Source: Edaphobacter paludis
Lineage (GTDB): Bacteria; Acidobacteriota; Terriglobia; Terriglobales; Acidobacteriaceae
Assembly (NCBI RefSeq): GCF_039993895.1
Contig: NZ_CP121194.1
Location: 3,906,001 to 3,970,000 of the forward strand
Length of the DNA: 64,000 nucleotides
Direction: 5' to 3'
The notes beneath the pieces were generated by a model, which saw only the letters and a list, made by a program, of their open reading frames with translations, made no database searches and was not told the origin of the DNA. Both the position numbers and the translations under genes were made by a program. Position 1 is the first letter of the stretch, and every line of letters begins with the position of its first letter. This document shows positions 51,102-59,074 of the stretch, one piece after another.

Positions 51102-51286
51102 CAATAAAACTCCGTTCCACCGCTTAAACTCACTGCAGCCCGCGCAGCTTTGAAACATGCGCAATTGAAGCGCTCAAACCGACGCGGCTTCGCTATCAGG
51201 CCGTAAAAGGGTGCCTAGCCCCTAAGCATCGCGTAACCGTCACGCCATGTCAAGGCGATGCCATGCTGGCGCCCCGTTGCTGCGAC

Positions 51287-51685
51287 TTATTCCACCAGAA
51301 GCCGCCGCGAAAGCTGCTCCACCGTCTGGCCCAGCGTCAGCTTCGGACCCTCGCACAATCCGCTATGCACCGGCGAGACCTGAATGATCGTACTGCGCGG
51401 CGAAACCAGCCAGTGAAACCGCTCGCGCTGGCTCAGTCGCGCAATCGGTCCAGCCGATGGATCACCCGCGCAGATCTTCGGAATCGCCTCCAAGTGCTTT
51501 CGTACCAGTTCGATATCCACCTCAGGCCAAAGCGCCTTCAGCCGCGCCTCGTCCACCTGCACGCGGGCCTCAAGAAAGCGGTGCTCCAGGCAGAACACGA
51601 TGACGCCCGCATTGATAAACTCTCCTCGCTCGACGCGCGGCACCACACGCACAACGGCGTAATCAAACGAGCTCGGCACGGGCAC
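51287..51685 (-). CDS. DUF3037 protein, partner of HipA-like kinase
   Basis: Soluble protein of 132 residues of the DUF3037 family (FDYAVVRVVPRVERGEFINA, GVIVFC, RFHWLVSPRSTIIQVSPVHS). Function unknown. The GTG at 51685 is chosen because AGGAGG lies 6 bases before it; a TTG 18 bases upstream would put the AGGAGG inside the gene. It overlaps the kinase gene by 23 bases, so the products are probably made together. The pairing of DUF3037 with a HipA-like kinase is recurrent in bacteria, from my knowledge of annotated genomes. Confidence 0.85.
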   Translation of the reverse strand: MPVPSSFDYAVVRVVPRVERGEFINAGVIVFCLEHRFLEARVQVDEARLKALWPEVDIELVRKHLEAIPKICAGDPSAGPIARLSQRERFHWLVSPRSTIIQVSPVHSGLCEGPKLTLGQTVEQLSRRLLVE

Positions 51686-52445
51686 GGATCGCCTCCTCAA
51701 CAAATTTTGATGAACCCTTCAGCCGCCGTGTGAAGAAGTCGAGATACACCGCTCGTTTCTCCTCCGCACTCAAATCCTTCGCCTCGGGCAGCAGCCAAGC
51801 GTCGGGCACATCCTCCAGAATCGCCGCAAAAACCTCTGGATTGAGTTTTTTATGAGCCACAGCATCGGCCTCTTCGAGGGCACTCGCCCAGGGCAGAAGA
51901 ATATGCTGCTTCACCTGTCCGAACGGACTCTCGGCCTTGTCGGCCATGCTCTTCCAGTCGTGATGAAAGTACAGCGCCGCTCCGTGATCGATGAAGTGAA
52001 GCTCCCGGTGCCAGCACAGCAGGTTCGCATTCCGCGCCGTGCGGTCCACATTGGCAACAAACGCATCGAACCAAACGGCCAGCGATGCCGTCTCCGCGTC
52101 TGCGGTATCTCCGGCTGCCGGGTCGAACATTGACGATCCCGGCAGATAATCCAGCGCCAGATTCAACCCCACGCTCGCACGCAGCAGGTCGCGAATCTCC
52201 TCATCCGGCTCGTTCCGTCCCAGCGCCGCGTCCACATCTACCAACACCAGCTCAGGAACCCGCAGTCCCAGCGCTCGGCCTATCTCGCCAGCAACCAACT
52301 CCGCCACCAGCGCCAGCGGCCCCTGTCCCGCGCCACGAAACTTCAGCACATACAGGCCCAGATCGTCGGTCTCGATAATCGCAGGCAGCGATCCGCCCTC
52401 GCGGAGCGCTGTAACGTACTGTGTCGCCCGAACCGTTCGAATCAT
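51663..52445 (-). CDS. HipA-like (HipA_2) kinase-fold protein
   Basis: A 260-residue protein with a compact HipA-like kinase fold. Candidate ATP-site residues: Lys35 in YVLKFRGA, the catalytic loop VDRTARNANLL with Asp134 and Asn139, and the DFG-like DHG at 153-155 (HFIDHGAALYF). It lacks the N-terminal subdomain of HipA toxins (about 440 residues), and no HipB-like DNA-binding gene is adjacent, so it need not be a toxin. It overlaps the DUF3037 gene downstream. Substrate is unknown. Confidence 0.85.
   Translation of the reverse strand: MIRTVRATQYVTALREGGSLPAIIETDDLGLYVLKFRGAGQGPLALVAELVAGEIGRALGLRVPELVLVDVDAALGRNEPDEEIRDLLRASVGLNLALDYLPGSSMFDPAAGDTADAETASLAVWFDAFVANVDRTARNANLLCWHRELHFIDHGAALYFHHDWKSMADKAESPFGQVKQHILLPWASALEEADAVAHKKLNPEVFAAILEDVPDAWLLPEAKDLSAEEKRAVYLDFFTRRLKGSSKFVEEAIRARAELV
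51692..51697 (-). promoter_or_regulatory. Ribosome-binding site for the DUF3037 gene
   Basis: AGGAGG within the end of the HipA-like gene, 6 bases before the GTG at 51685 on the minus strand. It fixes the DUF3037 start and implies translational coupling. Confidence 0.75.
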
Positions 52446-52469
52446 CCCTCACAGTGTAGCGATTCGAAC

Positions 52470-54593
52470 CTACTTGCCGCCCGCAGCCGTCTCCTTTGGC
52501 GCTGGCTGAAACTCCACCATCATCCATGTCTTCAACGCATCGATACTCTGCGGTCGTCCCAAAAAGTCCTTCACCAGCACCGCCGCGGGCCTGGTCGCAC
52601 CCTGCTCCAGCACGGTCCTGCGGTAGCGCATCGCCGTCGGCCCATCCAGCAGATTTGCCTTGTCGAACTGCGCGAAGAAGTCCACCGCAATCACCTTATC
52701 GAGCACATAGGTGTAGTAGTTCGACGCGTATCCGGTCAGGTGCGTGAAACTCGTATACATGCGGTCGCCATCAACAAACGTGAACGGCGAAAACCGCTTC
52801 GTATCCTCCTGCAGCAGAGCGTCAAAGTCCACATCGGCCGGCGGGCGGTCATGCAGTTGCAGCGAATAGTTCGCATACAGCAACTGCCGCTGCACCCAGC
52901 GTCCACGCCCGTAGGCGTCGGCGGCATTCATCCGCTCAAACAGGTCCGCCGGAATCGTCGCGCCCGTCTTATAGTTCTTGGCAAACGAAGAGATGATCGT
53001 CTTGTCGCGGAACATCTCTTCGAGCATCTGCGAGGGAGCCTCGACAAAATCTCCCTCGACGTTGAAGCCGCCCTGTCCCGACCACTGCCCCTGCCCGCCA
53101 AGAACGTGATGCATCAGGTGGCCGAACTCGTGAAAGAACGTCACCACCTCGCTGTACTCCATCAGCCCCGGATCGCCCGCCGTTCCACCGGAGAAGTTGC
53201 AGATCAGCGCACCCTCAGGAAGCTGACGCCCGCGAATCCCCGGGACCATCGGCGCGCTCGAGAACCACTTGTCTTTACCCTCGCGTGGGTGCATGTCAAG
53301 ATAGATCCGGCCCAGCTTCTTCCCCTTGTTCGCGCCCCCTGTATCGAACACGTCGAAGACCGCCACCGAGGCGTCCCACGTCTTTGCGTCCGTTACCGGC
53401 CTGAACTCGACATGGAACAGCCGTGCAGCCGTCTTCAAGATTCCCGCCTGCACCTCGTTATAAGGAAAGTAGGGGCGCACGCTCTGCGCATCAAAGTTGT
53501 ACTTCGAGCGGCGGTACTGCTCCGACCAGTACCCGGCGTCCGCATCGGAGATGCTGCTCAACCCGGGCTGCTGTTTCTGCGCAAAGGCCAGCAGCTCCCC
53601 ATACTCACGCTTGCCGATCTCCCGCGATGCATCGTCCACCTGATTCAGAAAAGCCTTCAGATTGCTGGCCGAGCCGATCATCTGATCCGCCGTCGCCAGG
53701 TCCGCATAGGTGGCATAGCCAAGTGTCGTCGCCAACTCCTGCCGCGCCATCAGAATGTCCTTCAGAACCGCCACATTCTTCGGATAAGCCCGGTCCGTAT
53801 AAGCGAGAAACATGCGTTTGCGCAGGTCAGCGTCCTTGGCAAAACTCATCACCGGCGTGCTGTCCGGCGAGTCGGTCGTCAGCGTGTACGTCCCATCGGC
53901 GGCGGGTTTATGCCGTGCAATATAGTCGGCGGGCAGACCATCCAACTGGGCCTTCGTCGCCGTCACCTTGCGCACATCATCGGCGATATTTCTGCCGAAG
54001 ACCAGTGACTGCGCGGTAATCCTGTCCTGCAACTGGCGAATCTTCGCCCGCGTTGCATCGTCCTTATCCACACCCGAAAGCCTGTACTCCAGCAGCGTCC
54101 GCTCCAGATAGTGTTTCGTCGCCGCGTCGTTGGCGGGCAGCGGAACCGCCGCCAGCGCTTTGTAGACTTTCTGGTTCAGGCTCAGATCGGTCGCAGCAGA
54201 AGCGACCGCTGCCACCATCGCCTGTCCCTTATTGCGCACCTCCGCCGAGTCGCCCACCGCAAACATCAGGTACGACTCATTGCCCGCGATCGCCAACTCA
54301 TTCTGCGCGTCATCGAAGGGCCGCAGCGTGTTCTCCACCGTATGCGCGCCCGTCACCGCGATCACCTTATCGATGTTCGCCTGCGCCGCCGCCAGCCGGT
54401 GCTGCGCCCACGCATCGAGCGACGCCGGATCGCTCCCCTCATTCCACACGTGTAGCGGATCTTGGGTATTCGCCTGTGCCTGCGCTGCAATCGAGAGGGC
54501 CACGATCAGCGCCCCCGCTCCGACTCGGACTCCGGCGCCCCATAAACCGGCACGAACGATTCCCTTGGACCGCGACAAGAAATTGATGGCCAC
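52470..54593 (-). CDS. M3-family zinc metallopeptidase, exported
   Basis: Oligopeptidase of 707 residues with the zinc motif HEFGHLMHH at about residue 488 and the downstream glutamate block (DFVEAPSQMLEEMF). A signal peptide is present (ALIVALSIAAQAQA, cut near residue 41), so the enzyme acts outside the cytoplasm, unlike OpdA or Dcp of E. coli. GTG is the start, with GAGGAG 5 bases upstream; an overlapping ATG is in another frame. It lies 24 bases upstream of the HipA-like gene. It probably degrades short peptides in the periplasm. Confidence 0.93.
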   Translation of the reverse strand: MAINFLSRSKGIVRAGLWGAGVRVGAGALIVALSIAAQAQANTQDPLHVWNEGSDPASLDAWAQHRLAAAQANIDKVIAVTGAHTVENTLRPFDDAQNELAIAGNESYLMFAVGDSAEVRNKGQAMVAAVASAATDLSLNQKVYKALAAVPLPANDAATKHYLERTLLEYRLSGVDKDDATRAKIRQLQDRITAQSLVFGRNIADDVRKVTATKAQLDGLPADYIARHKPAADGTYTLTTDSPDSTPVMSFAKDADLRKRMFLAYTDRAYPKNVAVLKDILMARQELATTLGYATYADLATADQMIGSASNLKAFLNQVDDASREIGKREYGELLAFAQKQQPGLSSISDADAGYWSEQYRRSKYNFDAQSVRPYFPYNEVQAGILKTAARLFHVEFRPVTDAKTWDASVAVFDVFDTGGANKGKKLGRIYLDMHPREGKDKWFSSAPMVPGIRGRQLPEGALICNFSGGTAGDPGLMEYSEVVTFFHEFGHLMHHVLGGQGQWSGQGGFNVEGDFVEAPSQMLEEMFRDKTIISSFAKNYKTGATIPADLFERMNAADAYGRGRWVQRQLLYANYSLQLHDRPPADVDFDALLQEDTKRFSPFTFVDGDRMYTSFTHLTGYASNYYTYVLDKVIAVDFFAQFDKANLLDGPTAMRYRRTVLEQGATRPAAVLVKDFLGRPQSIDALKTWMMVEFQPAPKETAAGGK

Positions 54594-54682
54594 ATAGGCT
54601 CCTCATGTAAAAAGGTTGAAGCTGCAAATACTTTCGTTCCGCGAGTATATCGCTGCGAAGCAGCCGAAAAGGAACAAATTCA

Positions 54683-55195
54683 ATGGCCCTCACCGACACC
54701 TCGGAAGACCTCGCCGCCATCGCCCGACAGGAAGCCAAGCTCATCTTTCCCACCTTTGACGCCGAAACCGCATGGCGCCTCGGCACCTCCCTCCGCGAAC
54801 TCGCCGTCGCCCGCGGCCACGCCATCGTCATCGATATCCGCCGCTTCGGTCACCCGCATCAGCCGCTCTTCTACACCGCGCTCGCAGGAACTACTCCCGA
54901 CAACGCCCGTTGGGTCGAACACAAATCGAACGTGGTCGCCCGCTTCCACCGCAGCTCCTATCAGGTAGGCCTCTACCTCAAACACAACAACACCACGCTC
55001 GTCGAAAAATATTCCCTGTCCGACTCTGAATATGCCACTCACGGGGGCAGCTTCCCCATCCACGTCGCCGGAGCAGGCATCATCGGCAGTGTCACCGTCT
55101 CCGGCCTGCCGCAGCGCGAAGACCACAACCTCGTCGTCGAAGCGCTCTGCCACGAACTCCGCCTCGACCACGATAAACTCCGCCTCCCCGGCTAG
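54683..55195 (+). CDS. HbpS/UPF0303-like (haem-degrading domain) protein
   Basis: A 170-residue cytosolic protein of the UPF0303 branch of the HbpS-like fold: FDAETAWRLGTSLRELAVAR, SYQVGLYLK, HGGSFPIHVAGAGIIGSVTV and GLPQREDHNLVVEAL. Relatives bind haem or corrinoids, but UPF0303 proteins have no proven activity. It is divergent from the M3 peptidase and alone, followed by a 99-base inverted-repeat element. AGGAAC lies about 10 bases before the ATG. Confidence 0.85.
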   Translation: MALTDTSEDLAAIARQEAKLIFPTFDAETAWRLGTSLRELAVARGHAIVIDIRRFGHPHQPLFYTALAGTTPDNARWVEHKSNVVARFHRSSYQVGLYLKHNNTTLVEKYSLSDSEYATHGGSFPIHVAGAGIIGSVTVSGLPQREDHNLVVEALCHELRLDHDKLRLPG

Positions 55196-55207
55196 AAGCC
55201 TATCAAT

Positions 55208-55306
55208 CGACCACGGATCAACACGGATCATCGCGGATAAAGACCGGAACGCAAAAATCTCTGTGGTCTTTAAAAATCAGCGCAAATCCGCGTTCATCCG
55301 TGGTCG
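55208..55306. repeat. 99-bp inverted-repeat element
   Basis: CGACCACGGAT (55208-55218) is matched exactly by ATCCGTGGTCG (55296-55306); inner arms GCGGAT and ATCCGC also pair, and short CGGAT repeats recur in the left arm. It occupies the gap between convergent genes and probably forms a long cruciform-like hairpin. Elements of this ACCACGGAT type are dispersed in many genomes, as I recall. No coding capacity. Confidence 0.75.
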
Positions 55307-55344
55307 TTCTGTTTTTAAATCGGTGTGATCGGCGCCTACCGGTG

Positions 55345-56760
55345 TTAAGTTTTCCCAGAATCCCGAAGCGCCTGCACCGCCGCCAGATGGCCGCACATCC
55401 CATGCACCCCGCCCCCCGGCGGCGTTGAAGCCGAGCACAGATACAGCCCCTTCGCCCCCGTCCGGTACAGCGACAGCGCAGGCCGCGCCACCATCTGCCC
55501 AACCGTCATTGCACCGCCCGAAATATCCCCACCAATGAGGTTCGCATCCCAGTCTTCGAGCGCCTGCGTCCCCATCACATGCCGCGCCAGCACACACTCC
55601 CGAAAGCCGGGGGCAAACCGTTCCATCTGCGCCTCGATTGCCTCCACCGCCGACCCCTCCCACCCATTCGGCACATGACAATATCCCCACGCCGTATGCT
55701 TCCCCGCAGGCGCACGCGTCGCGTCGAACAGACTCGGCTGCGTCACCAGCACAAAAGGCCGCGCCGCAATCTCCCCCCGCCAGGGCGCACTCTCCGCAGC
55801 CGCAATCTCTTCCATCGTTCCGCCGACATGCACCGTCGCCGCGCGTAGACACTCCTTTGCCCGCCACGGAATCGCCTCGCTCAGCGCCCAATCCACCTTG
55901 AACGCCCCCGGCCCATAGGCAAACCGCTCCATCTTCTTCGCATAGCCCTGCGACAGCCGCGCTCCGGCAATCTGCCGTAACTGCTGCGGCGAAACATCAC
56001 ACAAGATCGCGTCCACCTCTCCCAACTCACGCAGATCCGAGATCTTTGCTCCCGTCCGAATCTCCCCACCAAGGCTCACAAAATAAGCCGCCAGCGCATC
56101 CGAGATTGCCTGCGCGCCGCCCTCGGCGATCGGCCAGCCAAACGCGTGTCCCGCCGCGCCCAGCACCAGCCCAACCGCCGCGCTCATCACACTCTCCAGC
56201 GGCCTCACCGAATGCGCCGCGCACCCGGCAAACAAGGCCCGCGCCCGCTCGCCGCGAAACAACATCTTCCCCAAAGCAGTAGCGGGCAGCATCGCGAACA
56301 CGCCAAACCGAGCCAGCAACAAAGGATGCCGAGGCACGTGCAGCACCGGCCCCAGCAACTCGCCGCATAACTCTGTCCAACTCTCGACAAGCGGCTCCAT
56401 CAGCCGCCGCCAGGCCGCCGCATCCTCACCAAGCCCCGCCGCCGTCGCCTCGAGGCTATGCTCAAGCATGACCGCCGAACCATCAGCCAGAGGATGCGCC
56501 ATCGCCGCCGCAGGTTCAATCCACCGCAGCCCAAACTGCTCCAGCGGAAGCTGTCGGAAGAACGGCGAAGCCACGCCCAGCGGATAGACCGAAGATCCCA
56601 CATCGTGTCGAAACCCCGGTAGCGTCAACTCCGCCGTCCGCGCCGCCCCACCCACAGTCTCCGCAGCCTCAAAGACGGTCGTCGCCACGCCCGCCCGAGC
56701 CAAAGTAATCGCCGCGCTCAAACCATTTGGCCCCGCCCCGACAATCGCCGCCCGCTTCAT
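55345..56760 (-). CDS. FAD-dependent oxidoreductase, phytoene desaturase-like
   Basis: Flavoprotein of 471 residues with the dinucleotide motif AIVGAGPNGLSAAITLARAG at the N-terminus and the C-terminal FAD motif GLYLCSASTPPGGGVHGMCG, the signature of the phytoene-desaturase/retinol-saturase type (CrtI-like). No carotenoid cluster surrounds it, so the substrate is open. The ATG at 56760 is preferred because the family begins with MKRAAIVG; a TTG 9 bases upstream is possible. The gene is AC-rich on the plus strand like its neighbours. Confidence 0.88.
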   Translation of the reverse strand: MKRAAIVGAGPNGLSAAITLARAGVATTVFEAAETVGGAARTAELTLPGFRHDVGSSVYPLGVASPFFRQLPLEQFGLRWIEPAAAMAHPLADGSAVMLEHSLEATAAGLGEDAAAWRRLMEPLVESWTELCGELLGPVLHVPRHPLLLARFGVFAMLPATALGKMLFRGERARALFAGCAAHSVRPLESVMSAAVGLVLGAAGHAFGWPIAEGGAQAISDALAAYFVSLGGEIRTGAKISDLRELGEVDAILCDVSPQQLRQIAGARLSQGYAKKMERFAYGPGAFKVDWALSEAIPWRAKECLRAATVHVGGTMEEIAAAESAPWRGEIAARPFVLVTQPSLFDATRAPAGKHTAWGYCHVPNGWEGSAVEAIEAQMERFAPGFRECVLARHVMGTQALEDWDANLIGGDISGGAMTVGQMVARPALSLYRTGAKGLYLCSASTPPGGGVHGMCGHLAAVQALRDSGKT

Positions 56761-56855
56761 CTCAAGCAAAGCATAGCGTAGTCAGGCAGCGCTCATCGGT
56801 CCAGCTTGGCCGAAGCCAGCACCGCCTCCGCAAAAGAAACAGGCTGGCGGTCCGC

Positions 56856-58010
56856 CTACAAAGTTGACTGGGAACCCACAGCAGCAACCATCTCGGAACG
56901 CACCCGCTCCATCGTCGCCAGATAGAAGTGCAGGTTATGCACCGAGTTCAACGTAAGCCCCAGCGCCTCCCCCGACACATACAAGTGCCGTAAATAAGCC
57001 CGCGAATACCTCCGGCAAACCATGCAACCGCACGTTTCATCGATCGGCCGGGCATCCTCGGCATACTCCTTGCGCTTGATGTTCATACGCACCACCGGAC
57101 CACCAGCCTCCTCGCGCATAAACACCAGCCCATGCCGCCCCGCCCGCGTCGGCAGCACGCAGTCCATCATGTCCACGCCCATTCGCGCATACTCTTCAAT
57201 CTCGTCGGGATAGCCCACGCCCATCACATAACGCGGCTTGTCCTTTGGCAACCACTCCAACGTCCGCGCAATCATCTCTCGCGTCACCTCGCGTGGCTCG
57301 CCTACCGCCAGCCCGCCAATCGCATAGCCCGGCAGCTCCATCTCTACCAGCCGCTCGGCTGACTCCTTCCGCAAATCCGCATACATCCCACCCTGCACGA
57401 TGCCAAACAGGCTCTGCGTCTTCCCCCCGCGCTCTTCAAACCACGGCACGCGCTCTTTATTCGCTTCAAAATGATCCTTCGACCGCTGCGCCCACGCATG
57501 CGTCAGCCCCATCGAGTCCCGCGTCCGCTCATAGGTCGCCGGATGCTCCACGCACTCATCGAAGACCATCATCACATCCGCGCCCAGCGCAATCTGCACG
57601 TCCATCGAGTGCTCCGGCGAGAAGAAGTGCTTGCTCCCATCGAGATGCGACCGAAACTCCACGCCATCCGCCGTCACCTTGCGCAGGCTGCTCAGGCTGA
57701 ATACCTGAAACCCGCCTGAGTCCGTCAGCATGGGCCGCTCCCAGCTCATGAAGCGGTGCACGCCGCCCATCCGCGCAATCAACTCATGTCCCGGCCGCAA
57801 ATAGAGATGATAGGTATTCGCCAGAATAATCTGCGCCCCCATGCCATCCGCGCCAATCTCCTCAAGCACCCCCTGCTCGACGGCCTTCACACTGGCCGCA
57901 GTCCCCACCGGCATAAACACCGGCGTCTCCACCACCCCATGCGGCAGCACCAACCGCCCGCGCCGTCCCCCACCGACATCCGTCCCATCAACCTGAAACT
58001 CAAGACCCAT
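56856..58010 (-). CDS. tgt: tRNA-guanine transglycosylase
   Basis: Tgt (384 residues) exchanges guanine for preQ1 at the wobble position of tRNA in queuosine synthesis. It has LTDSGGFQVFSL, GVDMMDCVLPTRAGRHG (nucleophile Asp region) and the zinc site CGCMVCRRY with a later histidine. Tgt often neighbours yajC-secDF; here those genes lie about 6 kb away. The VWFA-related gene lies 30 bases upstream on the same strand. Confidence 0.97.
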   Translation of the reverse strand: MGLEFQVDGTDVGGGRRGRLVLPHGVVETPVFMPVGTAASVKAVEQGVLEEIGADGMGAQIILANTYHLYLRPGHELIARMGGVHRFMSWERPMLTDSGGFQVFSLSSLRKVTADGVEFRSHLDGSKHFFSPEHSMDVQIALGADVMMVFDECVEHPATYERTRDSMGLTHAWAQRSKDHFEANKERVPWFEERGGKTQSLFGIVQGGMYADLRKESAERLVEMELPGYAIGGLAVGEPREVTREMIARTLEWLPKDKPRYVMGVGYPDEIEEYARMGVDMMDCVLPTRAGRHGLVFMREEAGGPVVRMNIKRKEYAEDARPIDETCGCMVCRRYSRAYLRHLYVSGEALGLTLNSVHNLHFYLATMERVRSEMVAAVGSQSTL

Positions 58011-58040
58011 CTCAAGATTGTAGAAGCAACAGTACGTAGC

Positions 58041-59060
58041 TTACGGCTGCGCCTCGAGCCAGTAGTTCCTCCGCGCCGAAACCAGCAGCTCCGGATGATG
58101 CACCAGCCGCACCGCGATCGTATGCAGCCCTGTCGTCTGCGAGGTCGGATAGAAGCTCAAAATATAGCGATTGCGAATATGGTTGTTCAGCACGTTCAGG
58201 TCATCGCCCAGCTCAACCGCATTATCGAAGCTGCTCGTCTCCCCACCCGACAGCGCAGCGATCTCCGCGGACATGTTCTTATGCATCGCCCCAATCGCTG
58301 CATTCAGAGGAACGCTAAGGTCGTAATACCCCAGAAATGATCCCGCCGCTGGATTAATCGTAATCGGAGGATGCGGATGCGACGAATGTCGGAACTCCTG
58401 CCGGAGCGTCGTCTTCTCCGCTGAAAACGTCATGCTGTAGACCGCCGTATTCGTCTCGCCCAGATCGCGAACAACGTCCTTCGCCTTCGCATGACTGCCG
58501 TCATCATGCTCCTGGCTGATCAGCAGAATCGCCCGCCGCATATTCGCCGGTTGCTGCTTCAACAACCCAATCGCATACTCAAGACCATCGAAGACCGCAG
58601 CCCCGCTATTGCCCGCATCCGGATGATCGATAGCATCCTTCCACTGCGCCACGTCCGACGTAAACGGCGAAGCCGCCTCCGGTCTGCTGTCGAAGTTCAC
58701 AACCGAGACCTTGTTGGGAGTGACATCGCCGGGTGCAGGCCCAAGAATGGAAGCGATCATGGTGTCAAGATTGGCAAAGCTCGGAAACTGGCCACGAGCC
58801 GCGCCACCTGTCTGCATCAGCAGCACCAGCGACAGCGGACGGCTGCTCGCATCCTCCAGCATCACCTTCTGCGGAACGCCGTTATCGGTCAGCACAAAGT
58901 CGTCGGCCTTAAGCGAAAAGACCAGCTCCTTGCCCGCAGTCTCAACCAGCGTAGGCACAACCACCAGGGTGGTCGTCGTATGCAGCGTCGTCTGCGCAAA
59001 CGCCGCGCCACTCAACACCGCAGCCAGAACGCCTGATTTGAGAACAGCAGCCTTCGTCAT
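58041..59060 (-). CDS. VWFA-related acidobacterial protein (TIGR03436 type), second copy
   Basis: A 339-residue exported paralogue of the protein at 28587-29774. It shares TTLVVVPTLVETAGKELVFS, KADDFVLTDNGVPQKVMLED, VSVVNFDSRPEAAS, FDGLEYAIGLLKQQPANMRR (AILLISQEHDDGS) and the C-terminal NRYILSFYPTSQTTGLHTIA. Signal peptide ends near FAQ (residue 23). Function is unknown; surface or periplasmic binding is a guess. It lies between GH92 and tgt with short gaps of 14 and 30 bases, so it may be co-transcribed with both. Confidence 0.9.
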   Translation of the reverse strand: MTKAAVLKSGVLAAVLSGAAFAQTTLHTTTTLVVVPTLVETAGKELVFSLKADDFVLTDNGVPQKVMLEDASSRPLSLVLLMQTGGAARGQFPSFANLDTMIASILGPAPGDVTPNKVSVVNFDSRPEAASPFTSDVAQWKDAIDHPDAGNSGAAVFDGLEYAIGLLKQQPANMRRAILLISQEHDDGSHAKAKDVVRDLGETNTAVYSMTFSAEKTTLRQEFRHSSHPHPPITINPAAGSFLGYYDLSVPLNAAIGAMHKNMSAEIAALSGGETSSFDNAVELGDDLNVLNNHIRNRYILSFYPTSQTTGLHTIAVRLVHHPELLVSARRNYWLEAQP

Positions 59061-59074
59061 TTAGAAACCCCGAA

